A stretch of 64,000 nt of DNA, taken from assembly GCA_023055425.1 (NCBI GenBank), contig JALGPY010000003.1, positions 69,424,991-69,488,990 of the forward strand. The letters run 5' to 3'. The notes under the pieces were generated by a model. The model did no database searches. It was not told the DNA's origin and saw nothing but the letters and a program-made list of their open reading frames with translations. This DNA comes from Linanthus parryae (lineage: Eukaryota; Streptophyta; Magnoliopsida; Ericales; Polemoniaceae). A program made the translations under genes and the position numbers. Positions 1-12,878 of this stretch are shown one piece after another; within the stretch, counting starts at the first letter, position 1, and every line of letters starts with the position of its first letter.

Positions 1-73
1 ATTTTGACAGCGTTTTTCGGCGTTTTGAAAAAAAAATATTTAATTTCTGAATTTTCTGCTTTCGTTAGCTGTT

Positions 74-799
74 ATGGACTGGCTTGAGAGACCCGCGACG
101 TCTAATTTTCGTTTGCCTTCTGCCATTGACATCCCGTACGAGCAGATTACCGAGACCTACTTTGACAGTTTCCGGTTTGTGAGTTACCAGGCCCATCTAC
201 ACTATCTAGAGACTTTAGAAAGAGGGTTGACACCGGACTATAGGTTCGAGGTAGATGACGAGAGGATGTCGTTAGCTATGAGAAATTATGCTAGACGGCA
301 CGATCTCTTTGGCTGTGCCTTAGAGAACTTCCCCAAGAGGGCTAGTTCCGCGCTCACTAGGGAATTTTTCGGTAACCTCATCTATCAGGAGTTCGGGGAG
401 ACAGAGTTGTACCCGAACTGTGTATACTGTCGTAGGGGGTTTATTTGGCTTACGCCCCTCGCAATCCGCTGGGCGTATGGTATACCTGGCGAATTCGAGG
501 GTCGGTGTGTGTACGATATGCTCGTTCAGGACTCTCCTCCGCAAGAGGAGCTCTTGAGGACTCTGTGTGAAGGGGAGGATGAGGTCCGCTGGGAGACCAA
601 CGGGAGGTTACATGGCACGTTTTTGAGTCCGCCAGCCCGGTGGTGGTTTGATTTTGGAGTGAACCGGGTAGTAGGGATTCAGCATATCACTAAGCTGTCC
701 TACGAAGTGGTACTTAAGGTATACTGCTTCATGTCCCGACGCCGGGTCGACATAGCGGCCCGGATCTGGTCGAACATTAGAGAGAGCCAACACGCATAG
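74..799 (+). CDS. Plant transposon-protein-like ORF of a non-autonomous Gypsy-type element
   Basis: An uninterrupted 241-codon ORF starting at an ATG 73 bases into the window. It is rich in aromatic and charged residues and resembles the family annotated as putative plant transposon protein, which occurs in large non-autonomous Ty3/Gypsy-type elements. No catalytic motif (DDE, YXDD or zinc knuckle) is visible, so I give it no enzymatic role. Residues such as the stretch RRGFIWLTPLAIRWAYGIPG are typical of this family. A Pro/Arg-rich ORF, A-rich spacers and an LTR-like region with a TATA box follow on the same strand, which supports a retroelement setting. The family call comes from recall of its general appearance; I rate the ORF as real but the family as moderately sure. 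Confidence 0.55.
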   Translation: MDWLERPATSNFRLPSAIDIPYEQITETYFDSFRFVSYQAHLHYLETLERGLTPDYRFEVDDERMSLAMRNYARRHDLFGCALENFPKRASSALTREFFGNLIYQEFGETELYPNCVYCRRGFIWLTPLAIRWAYGIPGEFEGRCVYDMLVQDSPPQEELLRTLCEGEDEVRWETNGRLHGTFLSPPARWWFDFGVNRVVGIQHITKLSYEVVLKVYCFMSRRRVDIAARIWSNIRESQHA

Positions 800-836
800 C
801 CGACGAGGTTTTGGGTTTTGCAGCCTGATTACCAGA

Positions 837-1457
837 TTGGCTGCCCAGAACGAGATTGTCATCGAGGGTCAGAGAGATTTAGACCCCTCCTCTTTCCGGC
901 CATTCTGGCGAGTAGGTAGACGGGCCATAGGAAACCATAGGGCACCCGAGCCGGCCGATGCGTTTGTGGACCTAGATGAGGATGAGCCGGGTGATGGCCC
1001 GATGGACGAGGATGAGCACGGTCAGTCTAGTGGGCCCGTCGAGCCTGAGCCTAGCCGGCCCACTCGCCCGTCCAGGATCCCTGTTCCCGAGCCTGAGCCT
1101 AGCCGGCCCACTCGGCCATCCCGGACCCTAGTTCCCGAGCCTCCCAGACCATCGAGGGCAGCTGCCACTGAGCGTAGCAGGCCATTTCGTGCCGATGCCC
1201 CCGAGCCTTCTAGACCGTCCCGGGCTGCTGCCCCTGACCGTAGTCGGTCGACCCGAGCTTCTGACACTACCATTCCTCCGTGGACTGCCTTTGAGCAGAA
1301 ACTTACCCAGATTGATGAGAGGGCCGAGTCTGGCAGAGCGTCCATTAAAGACATGTGCAAGAAGAAGTTGGGTAAGATGTGGAGACTGCTAAAGCACAAC
1401 CTGAGGACCAACTACAAGAGGGGAAAGGATCAGGCTGCTACGATGACCGCGCTTTGA
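837..1457 (+). CDS. Proline/arginine-rich second ORF of the same element
   Basis: A 206-codon open frame with no ATG near its 5' end (the frame opens near a TTG at 837), beginning 37 bases after the first ORF stops. It contains an acidic stretch near residues 45-60, then several copies of a degenerate EPSRPTRPSR-type repeat (about residues 68-140), then a Lys/Arg-rich tail. After the TGA at 1455-1457 the same frame stays open for about another 90 codons of Ser/Pro/Ala-rich sequence, so the stop may be a point mutation. A basic, proline-rich repeat protein next to the first ORF could be a nucleic-acid-binding or structural protein of the element. It could also be the second exon of the first ORF, since TTTTGCAG precedes it. 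Function unknown. Confidence 0.4.
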   Translation: MAAQNEIVIEGQRDLDPSSFRPFWRVGRRAIGNHRAPEPADAFVDLDEDEPGDGPMDEDEHGQSSGPVEPEPSRPTRPSRIPVPEPEPSRPTRPSRTLVPEPPRPSRAAATERSRPFRADAPEPSRPSRAAAPDRSRSTRASDTTIPPWTAFEQKLTQIDERAESGRASIKDMCKKKLGKMWRLLKHNLRTNYKRGKDQAATMTAL

Positions 1458-2944
1458 GAGGAGCAGAGAGAGGCAGCCCGGAGCGCGGGCCGACAGGTCC
1501 CGCTACCGTTATTCTTTCCATCGACTTACTCCAGTGAGTTCGATACCAGTTGGTCTGGTGAGGCGGAGTCGAGTCACCATGACGATGCCCCGGCTCCGGC
1601 CCCGGCACATTCTGACAGTTGGTCCGACTCCGGGCCATACTGCCCACCCCAAGACACTCAGTCATACCAGACGCCGCCAGCGCCAGCGCGCCGAAGGGCC
1701 CGTTGCACGAGACCCACTGAGCCTAGCAGTCTAGGTTTCGGTCTACCAGCAGTTCTGTCAGTAGCATGTCCGGTACTTCCGAGTCCGGGTCAGACCCGCC
1801 CTATGTTCCAGACGAGTCCGAGTGAGTGCCATGAGGGCATGCCACCTCTTTGGTGTGGGGGTGGTGGTCGTGTCTGCATTAACCAGGTCTGCACGTTTTT
1901 TCATGTTCATTTGCAGTTTTGAGTTTATTTATTGAGTCAGCACGTTTTTATTTTTGAGTCTACCCACCACAAATTTCTGGCCTTGCATTGTATATAGTTA
2001 AGAAAAAAAAACAGAAAAAAATTAAAAATATTAAAAAATTTGAAAAATAGAAAATCAGAAAATTTTGAGAAAAGGGCAATTAAATTAGCAAAAGAGGGGA
2101 AATAACCAATGATAGTCTTTTCACTGGAAGGAAAATCACACGGAGGTGTAGTAGATTGAGTGAGAGCTTGTGCACCTAGGAATCCACGAGTAGTTATCAC
2201 TTGGGCGAAAAATCAGACTAGTTGCTACACCACCGTCACTTAGGTAGTCGACGACCCGCCTTTGGGCGCCATCACGGTCATCGCATTTTTCGGTGGAGTG
2301 ATTGGCTCATAACGTGCCCACTGCCCTGTTTCTTAGCCCTAGGTCCACTTAGTAAACCCCGTGAAGCCGTTTACCCCTTTTATTCATATCATCCCGTTAG
2401 CCTAGGAAGCCTTCTTCATGACCTACATCATTGTTTAGTTGGCTGTTTCTGCGCGTTACGACGGAGGGAGTGAGTTAGGGAGGGTGTTCTGACAGGGAGA
2501 GCTTCATGACAGATTTTGTGGACAGTTTGACATTTGGCACGTTTTTCGAGGGTGAGACAGGGTGAGTTAGAGGCGACTGCATTGATTTGCGTAGGTGATT
2601 CACTGCACTACATAGTGATCACAGGAGGAGAAGTCGCGTGCGAGACATCTTTCGGCACAAAACGGGTACCGAGGGTTGTGGGATTTTATTGGTGGTCGTG
2701 CCGGGTTTCTACGTCTTTGGTGATGAGGAGGTTCGGTGGGACTGCACGTTTTCTTATACGACTACAGGATCGACGCTTCATGACTAGCGCAGGGGTGATT
2801 TCATTCGAGGACATTTTACGTCCCCCGCCACATTGATATTTTGTACTAATCAGCTTTAGTTCGTATTTTATTGTGTATGTAACGTTGTGTATATAAATTT
2901 TTGAAAAAAAAAGAAAGAAAAAAAAACGAGAAAAGAAAAAAAAA
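1458..2944 (+). other. Non-coding tail of the Gypsy-type element
   Basis: No credible gene. Two A/purine-rich blocks (about 2001-2075 and 2906-2944) bracket GC-richer sequence. Such A-rich spacers between the coding region and the 3' LTR are usual in Tat/Athila-type elements. The second block could include the polypurine tract, but I could not place the exact LTR start. Confidence 0.4.
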
Positions 2945-3954
2945 GTTCTATTTTACAGTTGTACAGTTTGTTTCGTAGTTTAAAAAGCTGAGTAGGTACT
3001 TTGTTCTAAAATTGACACCGCTTCACATTCGTGGCCGCGAGAACGGCGAAGACACACCGGGGACTGGGAATTGAGTTGTAGAAACTTAGGTGTTTCGGTC
3101 AGTTTCGGGAACTTGGTGAGGGGTGTGAGTTGGGAACAGTGAGAATGTCGTAACAAGTGGGAACTTGTCGTACCCTGATATACACTTACACATCCTGCCT
3201 GTTAGACTTAGGATCCCAGATTCGGAAATAGCTCGGATGGTAGGTATACTAGGGATTTGCCCATGTTGAGTACGAAAGTAACAGTAATAGGTGCCAGTGC
3301 CGGATATCCACTCGTATAATCTGTTATCTCACCGATCCTGTGTGGGTAGGTATTTCCTGGTGAAAAGGTGAGGTTTGGTTGATGTACCATTTTGCGTTAA
3401 TGAGATTGCCCGATCTCGCCCAGAAAAATATTTGTTTTGTAAATAATTTAGTCGGTATTTGAGTCTGTATATATTCTTTCTGAGTCAGTTTCTGATCGAG
3501 TCGTCTGGTTTATATGGACGCGTAGAAAGAGTATGCAAACTGATGGAAGGTAAAAGGTCTTGGTTCGAACTTGCATGGGGTATTTGCAAGACAGATATGT
3601 ACGCATTTCAGGGCAGTATTCAGGATGTTTGCTCGGGACGAGCAAAGGTTAGTGCGGGGGTAGTTTGATAGCTCCTCACTAGGAGTTATCGGTTAACCCA
3701 ATTTGAGGGGTATTTTCGTCCTAAATGAGCATTTTAGTCGATTTCTGCCCCGTTTGACTCGGGAATTTACGGTTTGCTGTTTTTATCTCCTAGACGCATA
3801 AACTGCTTTATTTCACGTATATCGAGATATGATCACGGGTTTTGTTTCGTGTCGTTGATGCAGGGACAGGACTTGTGCAGGAGCCGTAAATGAAGCAGGC
3901 ATGCGGGTGAAGGGTCCAAGAAGGCTGACAAGCCGAGCATGCAAGTCAAGAAGA

Positions 3955-4115
3955 TTGGCACGTTTCCCGAGGAGATGGGCACGCATCCCGAGGAGCCTGG
4001 CACGCATCCCGAGGCATCCCGAGCAGTTTGGCACGCATCCCGAGACGGACAAAACACACTCCGAGAAGCTCCGCAGTCATCCCGAGACATCCCGAGGCGT
4101 TTGGCGCGCAAACCG
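3955..4115 (+). repeat. Short tandem array with GGCACGCATCCCGAG core
   Basis: A 15-base core, GGCACGCATCCCGAG, recurs in at least three near-exact copies, with further degenerate CATCCCGAG copies, all just upstream of the TATA box of the Gypsy-type LTR. It may act as a promoter-proximal repeat in U3; this is inference from position only. Confidence 0.6.
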
Positions 4116-4246
4116 AGGAGGCAGCTACCTACGCAGGTAGCTACGCAGCTATCTTGCGCAGTTGGCCCGTTTCCCGAGGTGGTGGCAGACGGCCCGTCCC
4201 GAGGCTGTTTCGGCCCAGTGGCAGTTTCGTAATTTCGGCCCAGCTA

Positions 4247-4256
4247 CCTATATAAA
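4247..4256 (+). promoter_or_regulatory. TATA box in the Gypsy-type LTR
   Basis: CTATATAAAG lies in the middle of the LTR-like region, right after the tandem repeats, as expected for a U3 promoter. Transcription would then start near 4280. Confidence 0.5.
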
Positions 4257-5214
4257 GACTCGTCCGGTGCTCATCACAGGACACAACAACTTACTGAAGG
4301 AGAGATCGCAGAGCACTCTCGGTGAGCACGGAAGCAGGAATTCAGAATCTACAACACGCGTTTGATTTCACTATCTCTCTTATTCAGAAACGTTGTTATT
4401 TAATTATTTCACTTAGTAGCTAAACCTTTTACCTAGGTTCTCAGTGAACCTAGGGTTTCGTATCCAGATTTGTTATAGACGTTTGATTATGGATTCATGA
4501 TTGTTATCTTAAATTCAGCAGCTTTATCTGTTATTCTGTCTTTGACTGTTATCATATATGCATGATCGGAGTCGCGAACCAGAATTGCTATAGACCCGGG
4601 CCTGTAGGTGAAAACGTCAGGTTAGGGTTAGGAAGAAAAGACAGGATTTAGTACCTTACCCTGATGGACCGACCAGAGAAAGGGAGATAGGGCTAGCATA
4701 GAAAAACGTGAGACCGACTGTTGGAGAATCTGACCCGGGCCATTAGGACAGGTTAGAAACCCTAACAGGCTTAGAACGAGATTGCAGACTTTTAACAGGA
4801 ATCCGAACGTCTGTAGGATCGGGATTACGTGTGGAATCTGAAAGGTCACTGCACAACCGGTACGTTGCACAGATAACGAGACTACTGAGTGTTTTCATAT
4901 CAAACCGAAAAACGTAAAATTTGTAGAAACCCGAGGGGATCCTGGAGCCTAGTTCCCATCAACCCTAGAGTACAAAAAGCAAGTTTATTCCAGAAAACGT
5001 CACAAAAAATATATTTACGTTTTTGCGTTTTTAGTTTTACGTAGTTCCGTAACAACAAACACAACCCCTTTTCCTCGTTTTTTTACACTTTGTCAACCAA
5101 AACTGATTACTCGAGAAAACCCGAGACAGTCCCTGTGGGATCGATAACCCGAGTTGAAATACACCCGGTACTACTTGATTTCGTATACTTGCGAATAGCC
5201 CGTAATTTGCGCAT

Positions 5215-6608
5215 CAATGCGCAACGGAAAAATAAATATAATCCATGAAATACCCTCCAAGGATCACAAGTCAAGAGACATAACGGTGGTAAGGGAAGAA
5301 ATCAATTCACACACTTTAGGGTTTCTCCTGTGATGACTTCTCACGTTCTCTATAGTTGATCCACTCCTAGATTTGAATTCTAGATCTTCCTACTCCTTTG
5401 TGCTAGCCCGGAATGGAGGAAGAGGAAGTTGAAATCACACAACGCGAGGAAACAAGGAGGTTCGGCCTCCTTGTTTGGGCCGACGGGATGGGGCGGCGGC
5501 AAGGGGGCGTGCGCCTCTCTTGCTTGCTTGCTCTCTCTGTTTTGTTCTCTCCCACTTAAGTTATGATCAAAAGGGTCATAAGTGTGGGAAGGAAGGAAGG
5601 AGCATCCTTTATATAGTCCAACAAATCCTTGCCAACTACCTAAAGGACCCATTCTAGTCCTAATAGAATTCGGTTTAGTCCCTTCCTTGCAAATTAGTCC
5701 TACTAAGTTTGCAAGGTGTTGAAAAGTGATCCTTCTAATTAATTAATTAATCATATTAATTAATTCCCAAATCTAGTTCAACTCTATATAGCGTGTGACC
5801 CCATAGGTTCTATCTAGTTGGTAGCAACAATTTGCTAATATGGAGCGGTTTCTAGCAAAACATCCATTCTAGCCAACTAATAGAATAGTCATCCGACAAA
5901 CCTTGTACAAGTAATTGTCTCATCCATTTGTCTCTATATCCAGATTGGACACGAGACATACAAGTCACACTCGTATATCCAATCCATAGTTTCTCGATCT
6001 ATGGGAATAGCCTTATTCGTGCAAATAACATCAATATCCCATATTGATTTATTTGAGTCTGGCCAGACATTCTATAAGCACTATCCCTCGAGTGGACTAG
6101 GATATTTGCTCCCGTTATGTGGGAGGGACAAACTATCTACGTCAACTACGATCTCTAAGCTTGCTTCTTATTGTATCTGGTACTTGCCTTTATAACTACC
6201 CAGTTACTAGGTAGCGTTTAACGCTACCAAAATCACAATAATCCACAACTAGAATATCTAGCGACTTCAAGTCTAAGGATGACAATACCATTGCACCACG
6301 AGAAGCACTTGTGACTTAACGTAACGTGTATGTAGCCTTCTCGGAGATAGGTCAATCTGGTGCGCCATTACCCTTAATGCACACCCATGTGTTGGATCAT
6401 GATATCTCTATATCAATCCAACCCCATACTAGTCTATAGATGATTGTCCCATTAATAATTATACTGGACTAGGGATATTTAAGATAAACAACACAATTGT
6501 AAATCTAAGGACTTCATTATATTAAATATCCAATAAATAATACAATGAATTTTCTAGCCAAAATAAATTCATACGAAACTAGATTGCCTCTAGGCATCTA
6601 TTCCAACA
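5215..6608 (-). mobile_element. Solo LTR of an Angela/Tork-type Copia element, reverse strand
   Basis: Read on the minus strand it starts TGTTGGAATAGATGCCTAG at 6608 and ends CCGTTGCGCATTG at 5215. It aligns along most of its length with the 3' LTR of the Copia element at 15327-16560 plus 26357-26479, sharing blocks such as GGCTAGAAAATTCATT and TTTAATATAATGAAGTCC. The 5-bp sequence CGCAT occurs directly on both sides (5210-5214 and 6609-6613), a perfect target site duplication. No internal sequence is attached, so it is a solo LTR left by recombination between two LTRs. Length is 1394 bp. Confidence 0.85.
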
Positions 6609-6613
6609 CGCAT

Positions 6614-8197
<1,584 letters not shown>

Positions 8198-9656
8198 ATG
8201 CCAAACAATCAAACATCGACTCTATCATTGCGATTTGTCCTTGAGAATGACAAGTTGTCAGGATTCAATTTGCCAGACTGGTAAAGAAACTTGAGAATCG
8301 TTCTCAAGCAAGACAAGAATGTGTACATTTTAGACAATCCTGTTCCAGAGGCACCAGGAGAAGATATTGTTCTTTCTACTACAAGGGCACATCAGAATAT
8401 TGTAGATGATTCTAATGATGTGACTTGTCTTATGCTTTCACCATGAACTCTGAGCTTCAATAGCAACATGAGAACATGGAGGCGTATGATATGATCGTAC
8501 ATTTGAGACAACTCATTCAAGAGCAAGCAAGGCATAAGCGGTATGAAGTGTCTAATGCACTGTTCAAGTACAGTCTGCCAGAGGGGTACCCAGTCGGGCC
8601 TCAAGTACTCCGTATGATCGGATACATGGAGAATCTCGAAAGTTTAGGCTTCTCACGCGGCCAAGAGTTGGGCATTGATCTCATCCTGCAATCGTTGTCG
8701 AATAGTTATAGTCAGTTCATCATGAATTATAACATGAATGAGATCAACAAAACTGTGCCAGACCTACTCAATATGTTGAGGACCGCTGGACAGAGCATCG
8801 ATAAAGGCAATTGCAAGGCCATAATGATGGTCAGTAAAAGGAAGAGCAAGCGAGTTGCTTCTACCTCTAAAAAGAAAAATCAAGGCAGTTGCAAAACCCA
8901 AGGAAGTTGCCTTAAAGTCTGTTGGTGGCGTCTCTAAGGGAGCATGTCACTATTGTAGTCAGACAGGCCACTAGAAGTGGAACTGCCCAAAATATCTGGA
9001 AGATAAAAGGCTTGGAATAGTGATTCCACCACCACCACCAGGTATTTTGTTATAGATGTCAATTTTCTGGCTCTTCATCTTGGGTATTAGATACTGAATG
9101 TGGATCTCACATTTTTCGAAATGTGCAGGATCTAAGGAAAACTAGACGACTGGCTAAAGTGGAGGTAGACTTGCGCGTTCGGAATGGAGCAAGAGTTGCT
9201 GCATTAGTCGTTGGCGTTCATAAGTTATATTTACCTTTAGGACTTATTCTAGAATTATAAAACTGTTTTCATGTGCCTGTAATGAGCATAAACATTATTT
9301 CTATTTCTTGTTTGGACATGAAATGTTTTCTATCATAATTAAGGAAAAATGTTACTCCATTTATTTTGATAGTATGCATTATTGTAATGCACTTTTGTCG
9401 AATGAATTGTATGTCCTTGATCTAGATAATTCCGTCTATAACATAAATACCAAGAGGATTAAAACTATTAATTAAATCCTACTTATCTATGATTTTCGTT
9501 TAGGCCATATAAACGAGAAACACATTTCTAGACTCCAGAAGGATGGATCCCTAGACTCATTTGATTATGAATCATATGAGACATGTGAATCTTTTTTATT
9601 GAGGAAAATGAGTAAGTCCCCTTTCAATAAGAAATTTAAGAGGAATAGCGAGCTAC
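8198..9656 (+). pseudogene. Copia gag and protease region (decayed)
   Basis: The ATG at 8198 begins a gag of the Retrotran_gag type seen in Angela/Tork elements, with YNMNEINKTVPDLLNML late in the domain. A CCHC zinc knuckle (CHYCSQTGH, stop, KWNC) lies at 8945-8989, a protease motif WVLDTECGSH near 9082 (the usual DTG is DTE), and a pre-integrase region with GHINEKRISRLQKDGS near 9500. In-frame stops occur after residue 28, inside the zinc knuckle and later, so it is a pseudogene. The reading frame is cut at 9656 by a CACTA element and resumes at 12879. The region would encode capsid and protease of the retroelement. Confidence 0.85.
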
Positions 9657-9669
9657 CAGTACAAGAATT

Positions 9670-9970
9670 CAGGGATGTACCAGCGGTTCAAACCGCTAGC
9701 AAATCACCGCAAAACCGTTGGTAAGAGAATCTCCAGCGGTTTCCAAAACCGTCGGCACTGTAGTTTGAACCGTTGGCAGATATCCGTTGGCAAAAGCTTT
9801 TCCCGACGGTTTTGCAAACCCCTATAGCAGACACTTTTTCCCGACAGTTCTAAGAAGCATTGGTATATACACGCAAGCCGCTGGTACAGAGCTATATCTC
9901 CCAACAGTTGTAGTGTTCTAGATAAGTTTGACTAAACGCTGGTAAAACAATAGCATCTTCCGGTGGTTAG
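9670..9970. repeat. Subterminal repeats of the CACTA element
   Basis: Repeated short motifs of the type CCAGCGGTTT, AAACCGTTGG and CCGACGGTTTT occur in both orientations across about 300 bp next to the left end. Arrays like this are the binding sites of the small DNA-binding product in En/Spm elements; the role here is inferred from position. Confidence 0.7.
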
Positions 9971-11298
9971 AGCATATCCATTTCGCAAAAGAAAATGTCT
10001 ATTCTTGCCTAGCCCTGAACTAGGCAATGATAAGATTTTATGACTGATCTTCTCAACCAAATTACTTTATCACAAGTACACTATTTGAATTTTATTGCAT
10101 GAGAAACAAAAAAAAAAAAAAAAAAAAACTTCATATAATTTACGAAAAAATACATCATGGTTAGAGCCCAAGTGATCCAGTGCTAGCCAATAGCAATTTT
10201 ATTTCCAAAAAAAGGTTTCATATACATCTTATTGCGTAAATCAAATGCATAATAACTCCAATTGTTTTCTGAACTTGTCGCATACAAATTATTGGTTCCT
10301 AATCGCATTCTAAAATTATTTCCACGGATCAAAAGCTACTCGAAGGGATTCCACTTCTTGGAACAAGAAAGCCATCGTCTTCACCAACACTATACAAGAC
10401 AGTACAACCACCTGACTTGTATGCGTCATTTCCAGCTCGTTTTCCTTTCTGAACCTACAATGAAGAAAATTATCTCACTTTTAGGCAATTTCAATGTAAC
10501 AAAGTAATTAAAATACCATACTCAGGAAATATTGAATGAAATACTCAAACAATGATCATGGTCGTAAATGAAAACGAGGAAGCTCATCAAGGAACGTTTC
10601 ATACTCTAGAATATGGAAACTATTAACTAACAATACACTTCACAAATCTAGTGGTATTATACTGATCATTATTTTAAGACAAAACAAAAAATAAGTAAAC
10701 ATCTCTTTTCGATAAGAAAAATATCAAGTAATCATCTCTCCAAATAAGTTATGAATGTTCTTTTACTACAGTTGTTGAAATGTAGCTTACAAGCTGCATT
10801 TTATAGATTTCTCACTGACAAAGCATTTTCCTTAAAATAATGGGTGGTCATAGTTTTTCTTTTTTACCTAATTTTGAGCTGTAAAGGAAATTTGATTCAC
10901 AACCCAACATCACATCACATATAAAAGCATCATAGAAGTGTGCTAACTTATTATATCTGCTAGTAAATTAAATTCCATTTGAAATTTACATTTAGATAAA
11001 GCAATCAAGAAAAACTTACCTTGATATCCACTAATTAATTTCGCTCTCCAGATCAGTTGGAATTCGGCGGTCCTGAGCCTGGTTCAGATATAGATGTAAT
11101 AATTTAGCATAAAATAATTATAGCATAAGTATGATAACACAAAAGATGAAGTTATCTAGCATTGTAACCTGATTGTTGATGTTAGTTTGTGTAGGCTCGA
11201 AACGTGCAAAATTTTCTTCCGAGTATTCTATTCTCTTTTGCACCAGACGTATTTGTTAGTCCTTGGCATTTTCCTCTTCCGAAATCATGTTTAATATT

Positions 11299-12718
11299 CT
11301 AGAAGATTTTGAAGTAGTGCCACCAAACATTGCAAGGTGTCGGTCCAAATCCTACACCACGAATCCTACCAGGTCGCTCTTTTCCGATTACTTGGGCATA
11401 TATATCATCAGGGCTCCACATTGGCACATCAACCGTAATTCCATCTGTGCCCTGAGGTTGTTGTGATTTCAGCTCTTTCAATTTTCTCTACACATTTGAA
11501 AAGTTTCAATGTACGTTAAAAAAAATTTAAAGACTATAAACTCAATCACATGTTAACAAATATGAGAAGTACATTGTTCTCTTCAGCCGTTTGTGTAACA
11601 TATGTTCCATCTCTTGTGGTGCGAATTTTCTTGTACATACTTGTCATTGTTGGGTTCAGTTCGCCCTCGTCAGCCTATATGATACAAAAAAACATTACAT
11701 CCATGAGAAAGATAGCGGTATGTGTTATAAGATGATGAGAGGTGTATAAATGTTATCTAAATAAGAAAAGATATCCCAATACCAATTTAGCCGCTTGTTG
11801 GGTTATGGATCTTGATCCACTAGTGTATATTTCCTTTTGGTTGCGTCTTAGCTCTGTTCGTAACACTGCGCTTCTACATCCACATATTCAATTCCAAGAT
11901 GATTATAAAGACACAAATAGCAAGACTGTTGAGAAACAATTTAGTTAACTATCACGTACCTTTCCTTCATCCGACAACCAAAATTCAGCCGACTCATTAA
12001 ATTGGGTTACATTAACAGTTGGAGGCGCATTTGCCACAATTTCACATTTCGGTAGAGTTATGTCAAAATACTTTGCCTTGAGTTCACATTTGTAGTTCCT
12101 CAACAATCTCCTATTTTTTGCATGACATATTCTTTAACTCTTTCTTGTTTTGGTAGAGAGAACTTTTTCTGGAAAATGCAATTATATCAACTTCTAGACT
12201 AGTATGAAAGCTAAAGTACCATGGTAAATTGAAAACAGATGCTTCAATATTACCTCAACAATTTCCCAGAGCGATTCTTTCTTATCAAATTTAGTGCCAA
12301 TTATAGCAATTAATAGGCACTAAGTTATGTTTATTGGCCATTGTACCCAAGAAACGGTTAAGTACGCCACCTTCAGTACCAATGGGTTGAAATAGAGGGT
12401 TGAAATCAACTACGACGCGTTGATCAGTCGGGAGATTCCAAATGTCTCCCAAAAGAGTAACTCCTCGTTTCCTGGTGGTACTTGATCCATCTTTCACATA
12501 AAGTATCAGACAGTGGTTACAAACATTTAAGAAAAAATATTCAAAAGAGTATTCTAGCAATTTCCGTTACCAGATGTTTCAATCTCAACATGTTCACTCG
12601 TTTCATCTTCGTTACTGTTTGTTTCAATTTGAGCCTCAGACTGTACAAAAGGTACGGGGCCGACAAGTGGCTGCTCGTTTGCTAAAACCTGTGTTGTGCG
12701 TATCTTCCTCCTTGCCAT
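11299..12718 (-). pseudogene. Ptta/En/Spm-type plant transposase (Transposase_24) gene of the CACTA element
   Basis: The minus-strand exon-like blocks, in order, are: an N-terminal block from the ATG at 12718 (MARRKIRTTQ); a block at about 12291-12460 with RGVTLLGDIWNLPTDQRVVV and FNPLFQPIGTEGG; a block at about 12100-12190 with FSLPKQERVKEYVMQK and RNYKCELKAKYFDITLP; one near 11580-11680 with ELNPTMTSMYKKIRTTRDGT; and one at 11299-11480 with GRIRGVGFGPTP. This order and the motifs are those of the Ptta/En/Spm plant transposase family (Transposase_24), an accessory protein of CACTA elements. Intervening stretches look like introns. Single-base frame changes after the NWH residues (about 12292) and near 12115 show decay. 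No TNP2/Transposase_21 catalytic protein is seen, so the element is non-autonomous. Confidence 0.75.
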
Positions 12719-12878
12719 TGCTGAAAAAGAGAAAAAAAATGTGTCCCATATAATCAAATTTCCCAATTGATAGGACCAAAGCATAATACACTAATGAACA
12801 AGCAAACAACAGTGTGTAATCAGTTCATGACCATATACAACTCTTCACACATGACATTAGCAATTTCTTGTAATATAT

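Larger units (their letters stand above)
2945..5214 (+). repeat. LTR-like region of the Gypsy-type element (left boundary uncertain)
   Basis: It contains a strong TATA box at about 4247, a short G/C-rich tandem array just upstream, and near 5120-5215 a stretch resembling the ends of Tat/Athila-type LTRs (a phrase like CCCTGTGGGATCGATAACCC, then a run toward GCGCAT). A solo Copia LTR interrupts it at 5214/5215. I cannot define the 5' boundary because the partner LTR lies outside the window. Confidence 0.45.
9657..12875 (-). mobile_element. CACTA (En/Spm) transposon inserted in the Copia integrase region
   Basis: The left end CAGTACAAGAATTCAGGG and right end AATTTCTTGTAATA are degenerate versions of the inverted termini CACTACAAGAAATT...AATTTCTTGTAGTG. 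The flanking trinucleotides TAC (9654-9656) and TAT (12876-12878) fit a 3-bp target duplication with one change. Without the 3219-bp element the flanking Copia frame would be continuous. Subterminal repeats lie at the left end and a Transposase_24-type gene reads on the minus strand. Confidence 0.82.

Noticed and set aside
1022..1411. Minus-strand 129-codon ORF
   Set aside because: Shadow of the Pro/Arg-rich plus-strand ORF, caused by its repetitive GC-rich codons.
3833..4232. Overlapping ORFs on both strands in the GC-rich LTR array
   Set aside because: They are open only because of the short tandem repeats; no protein features.
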